The notes: a model not told the origin generated them from the letters alone. Shown: positions 33,850 to 43,991, counted from the first letter of the stretch. The stretch is DNA of 64,000 nucleotides from Bacillota bacterium (GCA_028719885.1 JAQYLT010000033.1:47359-111358), one strand, 5' to 3'. Program-made: numbers and translations.

Positions 33850-33890
33850 GAAAAAGCTGAGCTTCTCCAACCGGAGGAACTCAGCTTTTT
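33850..33890. terminator. Bidirectional terminator before mrp
   Basis: AAAAAGCTGAG (33851-33861) pairs with CTCAGCTTTTT (33880-33890), with an inner TTCTCC/GGAGGAA stem. T-runs exist on both strands. Confidence 0.85.
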
Positions 33891-33895
33891 GCTTG

Positions 33896-34720
33896 TTATT
33901 CCGCAGCTTTTACAGCCTTAATTGCCTCTGCCAGGGCATCGGTGTTCACCGTTTCCATCTGGCCGTTGTCGTAGGCCTCGGCAACCTTCGGGTCAATGGG
34001 CAGACGGGCCAGAATGGGCAGGCCATGCTTCTGGGCGATTTCTTCCAGGTGGCTCTCGCCGAATACCTGAATCTTCTTGCCGCAGTCCGGGCACCGGAGG
34101 TAGGAATAGTTCTCCACGAAGCCCAGCACGGGAATGTGCATCATCTCGGCCATCTTCACCGCCTTGCTCACAATCATGGACACCAGGTCCTGAGGGCTGG
34201 TGACGATGATGATGCCGTTCACCGGCAGGCTCTGGAACACGGTCAGGGGCACATCGCCGGTTCCGGGAGGCATGTCCACAAACAGATAGTCCACATCCTC
34301 CCAGATCACATCCGTCCAGAACTGCTTCACCGCCCCGGCAATCACCGGGCCCCGCCATACCACAGGGTCGGCAGGATTATCCAGCAGCAGATTGATGGAC
34401 ATCACCTGAATGCCGCTGCGGGTCAGGGCGGGATAGAGCCCCTCATCGTCCGCTCCCTGGCACTCGTTCACACCAAAGGCGGTGGGCGCAGAGGGGCCGG
34501 TAATGTCCGCATCCAGAACACCAACCCGCTTGCCCTCCCGGGCCATGGCTACGGCCAGCATGGAGGTGACGGTGGACTTGCCCACGCCGCCCTTGCCGGA
34601 CACCACCGCAATCACCTTTTTCACGGTGGACCTGGGATTCAGCTCTGCCAGCAGACTCTCGGACTTGCGATCGGTGCAGTCAGAGCCACAGCTGGAACAA
34701 TTTCCATTGCAAGAACTCAT
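33896..34720 (-). CDS. mrp: Mrp/NBP35-type iron-sulfur cluster carrier ATPase
   Basis: A 274-residue P-loop protein. The N-terminus has a cysteine cluster (C4, C8, C11, C15) as in NBP35-type proteins; the deviant Walker A is SGKGGVGKST; VDMPPGTGDVPLT and the bridging CPDC motif late in the protein are diagnostic. It carries and delivers Fe-S clusters in the cytosol. Its terminator is shared with array B side. No partner Fe-S genes are nearby. Confidence 0.92.
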   Translation of the reverse strand: MSSCNGNCSSCGSDCTDRKSESLLAELNPRSTVKKVIAVVSGKGGVGKSTVTSMLAVAMAREGKRVGVLDADITGPSAPTAFGVNECQGADDEGLYPALTRSGIQVMSINLLLDNPADPVVWRGPVIAGAVKQFWTDVIWEDVDYLFVDMPPGTGDVPLTVFQSLPVNGIIIVTSPQDLVSMIVSKAVKMAEMMHIPVLGFVENYSYLRCPDCGKKIQVFGESHLEEIAQKHGLPILARLPIDPKVAEAYDNGQMETVNTDALAEAIKAVKAAE

Positions 34721-34792
34721 GATTTTTTATCGCTCCTTATCTGTTTTTACACCTTATTATAGGAAGATTGATGTCCTGTGTCAACCTCTGAT

Positions 34793-35272
34793 TCAGAGTT
34801 TCAGCACCGCGACAATCTCGTCTCCGTCCATCTCTCCGTTCTCCCGGAAACCAAAGGAAAGGTAAAGCGCTTTGGCAACAGTATTCTCCGGCTCATAGGA
34901 AAGCATACAGTATTCCGCCTTTCCCCGGGGGAATGTACGAATAAAGTCCAATATCGCTGCCATTGCTGCCTTTCCGTATCCTTTTCCCTGGAATCGCTGG
35001 TCGATCATCAGACGCCAGATGGCATAATTGTCCCGGGCAATGGCGGGGGCATCCTCCCAGTCGTCGCAGCCATAGCTAATCATGGTGAAGCCCACCAGGG
35101 TATCCTCCTCATAGATTCCGAAAGGCAGTGCCACTCCGCCGTTTGTAATGGCGCAGTAAGCCTCCACGATGCTTTCGGTATTCGTGGCCACAAAGCTTTT
35201 TTGGTTATCCGAAACCGACAACGCCAAAATATTCCAGACATTCTGAATGTCAACTTTCCGCAGCTGAATCAT
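34793..35272 (-). CDS. GNAT acetyltransferase, spermidine/diamine acetyltransferase-like
   Basis: A 159-residue GNAT. MIQLRKVDIQNVWNILALSV and the YAIWRLMIDQRFQGKGYGKA acetyl-CoA motif resemble BltD/PaiA-type polyamine acetyltransferases; SYEPENTVAKALYLSFGF is the C-terminal block. The substrate is inferred only from this resemblance. It is next to mrp and downstream of the ABC-F gene on the same strand, with 28 bp between, so it may be co-transcribed with the ABC-F gene. Confidence 0.82.
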   Translation of the reverse strand: MIQLRKVDIQNVWNILALSVSDNQKSFVATNTESIVEAYCAITNGGVALPFGIYEEDTLVGFTMISYGCDDWEDAPAIARDNYAIWRLMIDQRFQGKGYGKAAMAAILDFIRTFPRGKAEYCMLSYEPENTVAKALYLSFGFRENGEMDGDEIVAVLKL

Positions 35273-35300
35273 CTTTTTCCTCCCTGATTGCGGTATCTCG

Positions 35301-37163
35301 TTAGGTCTGTGCCTCTTCCCACTGCTCCATCAGCTCCATCAGCACCGCCTCCGCCTCTTCTTTCTCTCCCAGCAGGCGGGTCAGCTCCTGATAGTCGGCG
35401 GCGGCAGCCTCAATTTTCTGATCCAATTCCGAAATGGCGGCCTCCTGCTTTTCAATCTCCCGCTCCAGCCGACGAATCAGCTTGTCCGTGTCCTTGGTGC
35501 CGCCCTTGGGCTTTTCCTTTTTCTCCTTGGGCGGCTGCTTTACCACGGGGGCGAGGGCCTTCTCATGCTCCAGAATGGAGCGGTATTTCTGATAGCCGCA
35601 GCGGAAATCCCGGATGGTTCCGTCTTCCAGCAGCCAAATCCGCTCCGCAAACTTTTCGATAAAGTAACGGTCGTGGGACACAAAGAGCAGCACACCCTCG
35701 AATTCCTCAATGGCCGCCTCCACCCACTCCCGGGAGGCAATGTCCAGGTGGTTGGTGGGCTCGTCCAAAATCAGCAGATTGATTTTTTCATCCATCAGCA
35801 TACACAGCCGCAGACGGGACTGCTCGCCGCCGGAGAGGTTACCAACGCTTTTGAACACATCCTCACCCTGGAACAGAAATGCGCCCAGCCGGTCCCGTGC
35901 AGTCTGAGGGGTGCAGTTCTTCTCATAGAGCATGGTGTCGTAGAGGCTGCGCTCCGGGTGGTCAAAGTGGATGATCTGGGGCAGGTATCCCCATTTCACC
36001 GTGGGGCCGAACTGGATTTTTCCGGCGCAGTCCTCCTCCCCCAGCAAGCACTTGATAAAGGTGGATTTGCCGGTGCCGTTGTCGCCTAACAGGGCAATCC
36101 GCTCCCCCGCCTCCACATTCAGGTTTACATCAGAGAAAAGCGTTCTGTCCCCAAAGGCTTTGGAGACGTTTTTCATTTTGAAAACCACATCGCCGGAAAA
36201 GTCCTTTTCTCCGAAAGAGGCCTTCATGGTCTTTTCCGTCTTTGGCTTCTCGGTTTTCCGGATGCGGTCCATCCGATGCTGAATGGACATGGCCCGGCGG
36301 TAGAGGGTGCGGTTGTTGATGCCCCAGCCCTTCATCCGCTCCACGGTAAAGCCCAGCTGCTTGAGCTTGGCCTGCTCCTGCTCATACTGCTTCATCTGCA
36401 AATCAAACCGGGCCTGCTTTTCGTCCATATAGAACGAGTAGTTGCCGGAATAGAATTCCGCGTGTCCGTCGGTGATTTCAATCACCCGGTCAGCCACCTG
36501 GTCGATGAAATACCGGTCGTGGGAGATGGCCAGCACGGTGCCCTTAAAGGAATTGATATACTGCTCCAGCCACTCCACGCTGTTTAAATCCAGATGGTTG
36601 GTGGGCTCGTCCAGCAGCAGGATGTCCGTCTTTTCCAGCAGCAGCCGGGCCAGATTCACCCGGGTCTTCTCTCCGCCGGAGAGGCTGGCAAACTCCTGGC
36701 TGCGCTGCTCCTGGGTGATGCCCAGGCCGTTGCAGATTTTGTCCACCTCCACGTCCATGTCATAGCCGCCCCCGGCCTGGAACCGGTTAGACAGGGCGTC
36801 GTACTGCCGCAGCTGCTCCGCCGTTGCCCCGGACTGCATGCTCTGCTCCAAAGAAATCATGTCCCTTTGAATCTTCATCAAACCGGCATAGGCAGAGCGA
36901 AGCACATCCTCCACGGTGTAGCCCTCCGGGAACACGGGAATCTGAGAAATCAGGCCCAGACGCTTGTTGGGATTGACGTACACTTCCCCCTCGTCGTAGT
37001 CCAGCTCCCCGGTGAGGATGCGAAACAGGGTGGTTTTGCCGCAGCCGTTCCGGCCGAGAATGGCAACGCACTCCCCCTCCTGCACATCAAAGGACAGCCC
37101 TTGCAGCAGGTTTTCTCCAATCACAAAAAACTTTGTTAAATTATGAACTGATATATCAACCAT
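35301..37163 (-). CDS. ABC-F family ATPase (Uup/YfmR-like)
   Basis: A 620-residue soluble protein with two ABC domains: Walker A GRNGCGKTT and GDNGTGKST, signatures LSGGEKTR and LSGGEQSR, Walker B LLLDEPTNHLD and LILDEPTNHLD. The linker between them (about 240-315) is the P-site tRNA interaction region, and the C-terminus is a charged coiled coil. No membrane domain exists, so it acts on ribosomes. Housekeeping YfmR/Uup-like function is most likely; an antibiotic-protection role cannot be excluded. It overlaps rnmV by 8 bp. Confidence 0.92.
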   Translation of the reverse strand: MVDISVHNLTKFFVIGENLLQGLSFDVQEGECVAILGRNGCGKTTLFRILTGELDYDEGEVYVNPNKRLGLISQIPVFPEGYTVEDVLRSAYAGLMKIQRDMISLEQSMQSGATAEQLRQYDALSNRFQAGGGYDMDVEVDKICNGLGITQEQRSQEFASLSGGEKTRVNLARLLLEKTDILLLDEPTNHLDLNSVEWLEQYINSFKGTVLAISHDRYFIDQVADRVIEITDGHAEFYSGNYSFYMDEKQARFDLQMKQYEQEQAKLKQLGFTVERMKGWGINNRTLYRRAMSIQHRMDRIRKTEKPKTEKTMKASFGEKDFSGDVVFKMKNVSKAFGDRTLFSDVNLNVEAGERIALLGDNGTGKSTFIKCLLGEEDCAGKIQFGPTVKWGYLPQIIHFDHPERSLYDTMLYEKNCTPQTARDRLGAFLFQGEDVFKSVGNLSGGEQSRLRLCMLMDEKINLLILDEPTNHLDIASREWVEAAIEEFEGVLLFVSHDRYFIEKFAERIWLLEDGTIRDFRCGYQKYRSILEHEKALAPVVKQPPKEKKEKPKGGTKDTDKLIRRLEREIEKQEAAISELDQKIEAAAADYQELTRLLGEKEEAEAVLMELMEQWEEAQT

Positions 37164-37755
37164 TTTCTCTCTCCAATGCTTTCATCAAATCCGAAAGCTC
37201 TTCCAACGAGTATAGCAAATTCAGTGCCTGAAGCAGGGCGTTGGCACTCATATGCTCCGGCAGCTTCAATTTTTTCTGGAGCGCAAGCCGCTTTCGGCTG
37301 CTGTCCGCCCCACCGGAGAGGCCCAACTCAAAAAAATCCTGCTTGGTGATGCCCCGGGGCGCAAGCTCCGTCCCATCCTCAAATGTGGCGCCGGAGGCCT
37401 TCAGAGCCGAAAGGATCACATCCTTTGTCATGCCCTCAACCCCCAGCTTCCCCTCTTTTCCGGGGGAAGCTTTCCGCTTTTCCTTGCCGGGAATATCCGG
37501 GATATAGGCGTGCTTCAGGAATTTCCCCGGAATGGCGCTTTTGATGTGGTTGCGAATGACAAAGCCCGCGCCGTCTGAGTCCGTCAGCACGATAAGCCCC
37601 CGCCTTTCTGCCACCGCCCGGAGCAGGGCCATCTGCTCTTTATCCTTGAATATCCCAAAGCCCCGGGTTTCAAAAACAGGGGCGTCCACAATCTGTCTCA
37701 GGGTGTTTTGGTCATACCGCCCCTCCACCACGATGGCCTCCCGGATTTTAACCAT
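37156..37755 (-). CDS. rnmV: Ribonuclease M5 (5S rRNA maturation)
   Basis: A 199-residue TOPRIM enzyme. EAIVVEGRYD holds the catalytic Glu and LTDSDGAGFVIRNHIK the DxD pair; GVEGMTKDVILSALK follows. RNase M5 cleaves 5S rRNA precursors in complex with L18. ATG 37755 is preferred (GGAGG 7 bases upstream). It overlaps holA (8 bp) and the ABC-F gene, giving a tightly packed operon. The usual neighbour ksgA is absent. Confidence 0.92.
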   Translation of the reverse strand: MVKIREAIVVEGRYDQNTLRQIVDAPVFETRGFGIFKDKEQMALLRAVAERRGLIVLTDSDGAGFVIRNHIKSAIPGKFLKHAYIPDIPGKEKRKASPGKEGKLGVEGMTKDVILSALKASGATFEDGTELAPRGITKQDFFELGLSGGADSSRKRLALQKKLKLPEHMSANALLQALNLLYSLEELSDLMKALERENG

Positions 37756-38794
37756 GGCGGGCCTCCGTGGCAAGCCGGAGCACAAGAAGCTCCAAAAGCC
37801 GCTGGCTGTCGTCATAGGAGGTTTTCATCTTATAGTCCGTCTCCAGCACCAGCTCCGATGCCCTGCCGCAGAAGGCCTTATCCATACGCCGGGCCGCCTC
37901 CATGAGCTTCTTCGCCGGATAGTCCGGAATGCCGCAGAGCTTTTGCAGATCATAGGCGTTCTTCCCCAGCTCCTGAAGGCATTTGGCTGCGGTGAGCCGG
38001 CGAAAATGGCTCCCCAGGGCGCCCAGAATGGCCAAAGGCTCCTGCTGCATTTTCAGCAGCTGCCCCAGGCATTGAAACGCTTTTTCATAGGCCCCGGCGC
38101 TGATCTGATCGGTCATTTGAAAAACCACCGCATCCAGCACCGGCTCCGTCACCGCGTCGATGTCGGACTTTTTGATTTCATCGGAACCGGAATAGGCGCA
38201 AATCTTCTGTATCTCACCGCTGAGGGCCGTCATGGTGCCGCCGGTGATTTCAATCAGATAGGCGCAGAGCTCATTGGAAATCCGCTTCTGTTGGGCGGCA
38301 AAATGCCTGGAAATCCAGGGAATCAGCTCTTTTTGGTCCTGTTTGCAGAATTCCACCGGCAGCCCATTCTGTTCCACTGCTTCCCACAGCTTTTTCAGCC
38401 GCTTGTCCGGCTTCCATGCCACGGTGAGGTAGGTAAAAACCACGGTGCAGTATTCGGGAATGTCCTGGAATAGGGCGGCTATTTTCTCCCGCTCCGTCTC
38501 GTTCAGCTTAAATATGTCAATATCATCCACCTGAACCAGGGTTGCTTCCGCCATCATGGGAAGATTTTCCACTGCCTCCAAAAATTCTGCCAGGTCGAAA
38601 TTCTCGCTGGTGAACCGGTGAAAGTTAAAGGACTCCGTCAGCGGGTCCAGCAGCTGTTTTTTGATGGCTTCCAGATAGTAGTTCATCAGGAACGTCTCTT
38701 CCCCGAAGAAAAAATAGAGCCTGTCGATTTTCTGATTCCGAATGGATGCTTTCAGATTCTGAAAGGCGCCATCCGTTTGGGGCTTCTTTGCCAT
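37748..38794 (-). CDS. holA: DNA polymerase III subunit delta
   Basis: A 348-residue clamp-loader subunit. The N-terminal YFFFGEETFLMNYYLEAIK block is the family hallmark; LPMMAEATLVQVDDID and the central FTYLTVAWKPDKRLKK follow. Delta opens the beta clamp. It starts 2 bp after comEC stops, in the frequent comEC-holA arrangement of Firmicutes. Confidence 0.93.
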   Translation of the reverse strand: MAKKPQTDGAFQNLKASIRNQKIDRLYFFFGEETFLMNYYLEAIKKQLLDPLTESFNFHRFTSENFDLAEFLEAVENLPMMAEATLVQVDDIDIFKLNETEREKIAALFQDIPEYCTVVFTYLTVAWKPDKRLKKLWEAVEQNGLPVEFCKQDQKELIPWISRHFAAQQKRISNELCAYLIEITGGTMTALSGEIQKICAYSGSDEIKKSDIDAVTEPVLDAVVFQMTDQISAGAYEKAFQCLGQLLKMQQEPLAILGALGSHFRRLTAAKCLQELGKNAYDLQKLCGIPDYPAKKLMEAARRMDKAFCGRASELVLETDYKMKTSYDDSQRLLELLVLRLATEARHG

Positions 38795-38796
38795 AG

Positions 38797-41031
38797 TTAC
38801 CTCCTGAGAAGAACCGATCCCTGCAAATCCGTCCGGTATACGGTGCAGTTGTATTCCGCCAGCCGATTCAAAACCTCCTGTGCAGGATGACCATAGCTGT
38901 TTTCTCCCACGGAGATGATGACAATCTGTGGTTGAACTGCCTCCAAAAGCTCATAGGAGGTTGCATTCTTAGAGCCATGGTGTCCTGCAATCAGAACATC
39001 CACCGGGGGAAGCTGGTACTGCTCCAGCAAAGCCCGTTCACCGGTTCGGCTGCGGTCTCCGGTTATCAGTATAACACATTCCGCTGATTCAAACAAGACG
39101 CACATGGAGTTTTCATTGTCGTTTTTCGATTTTCCCGGTTCCAGAAGTGTCAGCTTGCCCGTTCCCAGGGGAATTTCATAATCCTGGGAGATCAGCGTGA
39201 CCGCCTTGTCCGGCCGGTTCAGCTGGGTAAACCGCAGGCTGTTTTCCTCCTGCACCGGCAAATAAAACCGATTCACTGGAATTCTGGTTTCAAGCTTTTC
39301 AATGGCATTGGAATGGTCCCGATCATAATGGGTGAGCACCAGGCCGTCCAAATGAAAAACACCCTGGCTCAAAAGGGTCTGGGCAATCTGGTCCGCTGTT
39401 TTCGTGTCGCTGCTGCCGCCGCAGTCAATCAAAAAGCTTTGGCCGCCCGTCTGAAGCAGAATGGACTGCCCCTCCCCCACATCCAGCACGTTTAAGCGCA
39501 GGGCGTCCCTCCGGGGCATCACCACGGAAGCCGCCACCGCCAGGACCAGGCAGGCCGCCCCCGCCGCAAAGAAGCGTCTTCCCCATCTTCTAAACATCAG
39601 ATACAGCGCCAGCAGCACATAGCAAAATACAAGCCAGGCCGTCACATAGCCGCTCTGGGTATACAGCGCGGCAAAGGGGATTTTGGAAAGGGTCTGGGCA
39701 GTAAACAGCACAAATCGGATGGGCCAGGAAATCAGCCAGGCCACCCAACGGCAGACAGTGGGGAGCATTCCGCCGAACAAGCTCACAAAAGAAACGCCAT
39801 AAAAAAGGAAGGCAATCAGCCAGATGGTGAGTAGATTGGTCAGGACGCCCACCAGGCTGATGGTGCCAAAGTAATAGGCGCTGAACGGCGTGGAAAAAAT
39901 CATTGCAGCCAGGGAAACAGAAACGGAGGAAGAAAACCAGAGGGACAGCGTTTTGCCGATTCCCCTTTTCCCATTGGAAATGCCGTTCATTCTGTTGGCA
40001 ATGGGCAGCGCAAACAGCAGGATTCCAAATACGCTTGCCACCGATAGCTGGAAGCTCACGGACAGCAGCACAAAGGGATTCATCACCAGCATACACAGAA
40101 CCGCAAAAGAGAGACTGGTCAGGCTGTCGTATTCCTCCTTTACCGCCCCGCCAAAGGCCATGAGCCCGCACATCAGGCAGGCCCTGGTCACCGAGGGGGA
40201 AAAGCCGGTTACCCCAGCGAAAAACAGCAGCAACGGGACTGAAACCAGGAAGGTCAGCCACCTCCGGCCCCGGAATAGCAGATAAACCAGGCTGAACACA
40301 ATGGACACATGAAGCCCGGATACGGCAACCACATGGCGGATGCCGCTGATTTTCAGGGCGGTGTCCACGCTGTAGCTCAAATCGGAGGTGTCCCCCAGCA
40401 GCAGGGCCTTGGCAAAGGCTGCGGTATCCTTGGGAAAAAGTGCCGCAATGCGCTCCCGGGCTGTTTGGGCCACCCGGGGCGGCAGGAAAAACAGATCATT
40501 TCTCTCTGACTGTGACCGAATCGCTTCCCCCTTTTGGGTTGCAACCAGGAAAACACCGTTTCCCTGATAGTAGGAGGAATCCATTTTCCCGCCGGGCACC
40601 GTTAAGCGCAGACGGAACTCCCCGTCCAGCACTTCCCCCGGGGAAAGCGGCTCCTCTCCGCTGTGAAAGAGCCGCAGCCGGTATGGCCTGCCCTCCAGCA
40701 CCGTGAAGCCCTCCACGGAGAAACCATAATTCGTCCTCTCGCTGTAGTCCGACGCGGTAATCTTCATTTGAATCGTCGCCCCATCCAAGGGCTGAATGGG
40801 CCGGAGATATTGATTCTGAAACAGGAAAAACCAGGCAAAAGAAATGGTCAGACCAAGATAAGCTCCCGTGGGGAAACGAAACAGATCGTTGCGGAAGCCA
40901 AACAGAAAGCACAGCCCGCAGCACACGGCTGCATAGAGAAGCATTGGAAGCAGATTCTTCTGCCAGAACAATGTGACGCACAAACCGCAGCCGATTGCAA
41001 ATCCAATTGTGAACCACAGCAGCTTTCTCAT
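38797..41031 (-). CDS. comEC: DNA internalisation competence protein ComEC/Rec2
   Basis: A 744-residue polytopic protein. Residues 1-200 contain N-terminal helices and an OB-like domain; the Competence domain shows RHVVAVSGLHVSIVF and SPSVTRACLMCGLM; the C-terminal metallo-beta-lactamase-like domain has LDVGEGQSILL, THYDRDHSNA (HxDxDH in modified form) and GHHGSKNATS. It forms the channel for single-stranded DNA uptake. comEA is not adjacent, so competence may be partial or encoded elsewhere. Confidence 0.93.
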   Translation of the reverse strand: MRKLLWFTIGFAIGCGLCVTLFWQKNLLPMLLYAAVCCGLCFLFGFRNDLFRFPTGAYLGLTISFAWFFLFQNQYLRPIQPLDGATIQMKITASDYSERTNYGFSVEGFTVLEGRPYRLRLFHSGEEPLSPGEVLDGEFRLRLTVPGGKMDSSYYQGNGVFLVATQKGEAIRSQSERNDLFFLPPRVAQTARERIAALFPKDTAAFAKALLLGDTSDLSYSVDTALKISGIRHVVAVSGLHVSIVFSLVYLLFRGRRWLTFLVSVPLLLFFAGVTGFSPSVTRACLMCGLMAFGGAVKEEYDSLTSLSFAVLCMLVMNPFVLLSVSFQLSVASVFGILLFALPIANRMNGISNGKRGIGKTLSLWFSSSVSVSLAAMIFSTPFSAYYFGTISLVGVLTNLLTIWLIAFLFYGVSFVSLFGGMLPTVCRWVAWLISWPIRFVLFTAQTLSKIPFAALYTQSGYVTAWLVFCYVLLALYLMFRRWGRRFFAAGAACLVLAVAASVVMPRRDALRLNVLDVGEGQSILLQTGGQSFLIDCGGSSDTKTADQIAQTLLSQGVFHLDGLVLTHYDRDHSNAIEKLETRIPVNRFYLPVQEENSLRFTQLNRPDKAVTLISQDYEIPLGTGKLTLLEPGKSKNDNENSMCVLFESAECVILITGDRSRTGERALLEQYQLPPVDVLIAGHHGSKNATSYELLEAVQPQIVIISVGENSYGHPAQEVLNRLAEYNCTVYRTDLQGSVLLRR

Positions 41032-41053
41032 GTCTCCACTCCCCCACTGTTTT

Positions 41054-41084
41054 GAAAATGGCGCAGCCGGAAAAGCTGCGCCAT
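41054..41084 (-). terminator. Terminator of alaS
   Basis: On the minus strand ATGGCGCAGC (41075-41084) pairs with GCTGCGCCAT (41058-41067), followed by TTTTC. It separates alaS from comEC. Confidence 0.8.
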
Positions 41085-41091
41085 CAGATTC

Positions 41092-43731
41092 TTATGAAAG
41101 CTTGGAGGAAATAAAGCCTTCCACCTGTGCCAGGGAAGCATCCACCTTGCTGACATCCTTGCCGCCGCCCATGGCGGAATCGGGCTTGCCGCCGCCGGAG
41201 CCGCCGCAGGCACAGCAGACCAGCTTCACCAGCTCGCCTGCCTTGATTCCCTTGGCCACCGCTTCCTTGCCGCAAACCGCCAGGAAAGAGGGCTTATCGC
41301 CATTGACGGAGGACAGCACCGCAACCACGCCGGGCTCCTTATCCCGCAGCAGATCGCCCATCTGGCGCAGTCTATTTGCCTCCACGCCGGACATCTTGGC
41401 CGTGAGCACCTTCAGGCCGCCCATTTCCTTTGCACCGGACATGAGCCGATCCACTTCACCGGCAGCGTCCTTGGCCTGATACTGCTCGATGACCCGCTTC
41501 AGCTCCTTGATTTCATCCAGATTGCTCTGAATCTTGGTACCCAGCTCATTGGGCTTGACTTTCAGCTTGGAGGAAGCCTCGGAAAGGACCGCCTGGCTTT
41601 CTTCCATTTTCTGCAGGCAGGCCTTGCCGGTGACAGCCTCAATTCGCCGGACACCGGAGGCAACGCTTCCCTCGCTTTCCAGCTCAAAGGCGCCAACCTT
41701 GGCGGTATTGTCCAGGTGGGTGCCGCCGCAGAACTCGATGGAGTAGCCGCTCATGTTCACGACCCGGACGGTATCGCCGTATTTCTCGCTGAACAGGGCG
41801 GTTGCCCCCAGCTTCTTTGCCTCTTCAATGGGCATCTCCTTGGTGTCCACGCAGAAGCCCTCCAGAATGGAGTCCTGAACAATGGCGTTCACCTTGGCCA
41901 GCTCCTCCTGGGTCAGGGCGGAATAGTGGGTGAAGTCGAAGCGCAGATGGTCCGGCTCCACCAGAGAGCCCGCTTGATGCACATGGTCGCCCAGGACAGT
42001 GGTCAGCGCCTTTTGCAGCAGATGGGTGGCGGAGTGGGCCCGCATAATGGCCTTGCGGCGCTCCACATCGATGGAGGCCTCCACCATATCGTCCACTTTC
42101 AAAGAGCCTTTCAGCATTTTGCCGTGGTGCAGGTACTTGCCGCCCTTGTCCTTCTGAACATCATTCACCTGGAAGCAGCTCTGCCCCAGGGTGATGGTAC
42201 CGTGGTCTGCCACCTGGCCGCCCATTTCCGCATAGAAAGGCGTCTGATCCAGGACCACAATGCCATCCTCGCCGCCGGCAATGGAGCCGGAGACTTCATC
42301 GCCCACACACACGGCCAGAACCTTTGCCTGGCACTGGGTGCTTTCATAGCCCAGGAATTTGGTGGGGGTGTTATCCAGTCCCAGGTCAATGCCCGCCCAG
42401 GCCAAATCGCCCAGCGCTTTCCGGGCCTCCCGGGCGCGGACTTTCTGCTCCTGCATCAGTTTGGCAAAGGACTCCTGGTCCAGGGTCATATCCTCGTCGG
42501 CCACCATTTCCAGGGTCAGGTCGATGGGGAAGCCGTAGGTATCATAGAGCTTGAAGGCATCGGCGCCGGAGAATTCGGTTTCTCCCTTGGCCTTGTGGTC
42601 TGCCAGCATTTCCGCGAAAATCTTCATACCGCCATCGATGGTGCGGGCAAAGTTCTCTTCCTCCACCTTCACCACCTTGGTGATGTATTCGGCCCGCTCC
42701 CGCAGATAGGCGTAGTGGCACTCGTTCTCCCGGACCACAGTCTCAACCACCTGGTACAGGAACGGATGGTTCACACCCAGGAGCTTGCCGTGACGGGCAG
42801 CCCGCCGCAGCAGACGGCGAAGCACATAGCCCCGGCCCTCGTTGCTGGGCAGAACGCCGTCGGCAATCATAAAGGAGGAAGCCCGAATGTGGTCGGTGAT
42901 GACCCGCAGGGACACATCCATCTTCACGCTCTGGCCGTAGGAGGCGCCGGTGAGCTCCGTCACCTTGTTGGTGATGTTCATCACCGTGTCCACATCGAAC
43001 AGGCTGTTCACATCCTGGCACACCACTGCCAGCCGCTCCAGGCCCATGCCGGTGTCGATGTTCTTCTGAGCCAACTCCGTATAGTTGCCCTGACCGTCGT
43101 TGTTAAACTGGGAGAAGACGTTGTTCCAGACCTCCATGTAGCGGTCGCAGTCGCAGCCGACCGTGCAGTCGGGCTTGCCGCAGCCGTACTTCTCTCCCCG
43201 GTCGTAGTAAATCTCAGAGCAGGGGCCGCAGGGACCGGAGCCATGCTCCCAGAAGTTGTCGGACTTGCCGAAGCGGAAGATCCGGTCGGCGGGGATGCCA
43301 ATTTCCTTGTTCCAGATTTCAAAGGCCTCGTCGTCATTCTCGTAGATGGAGGGATACAGCCGGTTCTCGTCCAGGCCCACCACCTTGGTGAGGAACTCCC
43401 AGCTCCAGGCAATTGCCTCGTGCTTAAAGTAATCGCCAAAGGAGAAATTGCCCAGCATCTCAAAATAGGTGCCGTGGCGGGCGGTTTTGCCGATGTTTTC
43501 AATGTCGCCGGTGCGGATGCACTTCTGGCAGGTGCAGACCCGGTGCCGGGGGGGCTCCACCTCGCCGGTGAAGTAGGGCTTCATAGGCGCCATGCCGGAG
43601 TTGATCAGCAAAAGGGATGCGTCATTCTGGGGAATCAGAGAAAAACTGGGCAGGCGCAGGTGCCCCTTGCTCTCGAAGAAAGAGAGGAACATCTCGCGCA
43701 GTTCATTGACACCATAGGGTTTCTGGCTCAT
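41092..43731 (-). CDS. alaS: Alanyl-tRNA synthetase
   Basis: An 879-residue class II synthetase. The catalytic domain has motif 1/2 blocks (FFESKGHLRLPS, RHGTYFEMLGNFSFGDYFKH). An insert with CGKPDCTVGCDC in the catalytic part looks zinc-binding. The editing domain shows HSATHLLQKAL and FCGGTHLDNT with metal ligands. The C-Ala domain ends with a Gly/Cys-rich segment (CACGGSGGGKPD). ATG 43731 follows GGAGG; longer frames run into the T-box terminator. Confidence 0.97.
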   Translation of the reverse strand: MSQKPYGVNELREMFLSFFESKGHLRLPSFSLIPQNDASLLLINSGMAPMKPYFTGEVEPPRHRVCTCQKCIRTGDIENIGKTARHGTYFEMLGNFSFGDYFKHEAIAWSWEFLTKVVGLDENRLYPSIYENDDEAFEIWNKEIGIPADRIFRFGKSDNFWEHGSGPCGPCSEIYYDRGEKYGCGKPDCTVGCDCDRYMEVWNNVFSQFNNDGQGNYTELAQKNIDTGMGLERLAVVCQDVNSLFDVDTVMNITNKVTELTGASYGQSVKMDVSLRVITDHIRASSFMIADGVLPSNEGRGYVLRRLLRRAARHGKLLGVNHPFLYQVVETVVRENECHYAYLRERAEYITKVVKVEEENFARTIDGGMKIFAEMLADHKAKGETEFSGADAFKLYDTYGFPIDLTLEMVADEDMTLDQESFAKLMQEQKVRAREARKALGDLAWAGIDLGLDNTPTKFLGYESTQCQAKVLAVCVGDEVSGSIAGGEDGIVVLDQTPFYAEMGGQVADHGTITLGQSCFQVNDVQKDKGGKYLHHGKMLKGSLKVDDMVEASIDVERRKAIMRAHSATHLLQKALTTVLGDHVHQAGSLVEPDHLRFDFTHYSALTQEELAKVNAIVQDSILEGFCVDTKEMPIEEAKKLGATALFSEKYGDTVRVVNMSGYSIEFCGGTHLDNTAKVGAFELESEGSVASGVRRIEAVTGKACLQKMEESQAVLSEASSKLKVKPNELGTKIQSNLDEIKELKRVIEQYQAKDAAGEVDRLMSGAKEMGGLKVLTAKMSGVEANRLRQMGDLLRDKEPGVVAVLSSVNGDKPSFLAVCGKEAVAKGIKAGELVKLVCCACGGSGGGKPDSAMGGGKDVSKVDASLAQVEGFISSKLS

Positions 43732-43756
43732 TGGTATGACCTCCAAATCAGATTTC

Positions 43757-43985
43757 AAAAAAATAAACCCCGCCCCCAGCATAGGGGCGAGATTGTCTCG
43801 CGGTACCACCCTAATTATCCTGGAAGCCAGGACATCTTAGCCGCTCTGTAACGGGAGCGCCCGTCCCGGTCCTCCCGGGCAACAACGGAAGTGGCTTGCA
43901 GAATCGGCACACAAGGGGCTCTCACCATTCCCCTCTCGCTGCAGCGCCCGGAATCTGTTTGGTTTCCGTATCGTCTTTGCATATC
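43757..43985 (-). promoter_or_regulatory. T-box leader controlling alaS
   Basis: The T-box sequence GGTGGTACCGCGAGA (minus strand, 43796-43810) is followed by the terminator CGCCCC (43784-43789) with GGGGCG (43771-43776) and a T-run. Stem I occupies the 5' half (GAGAGGGGAATGGTGAGAGCC). An alanine (GCN) specifier is expected; I could not place it with certainty. Confidence 0.9.
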
Positions 43986-43991
43986 TCCGCT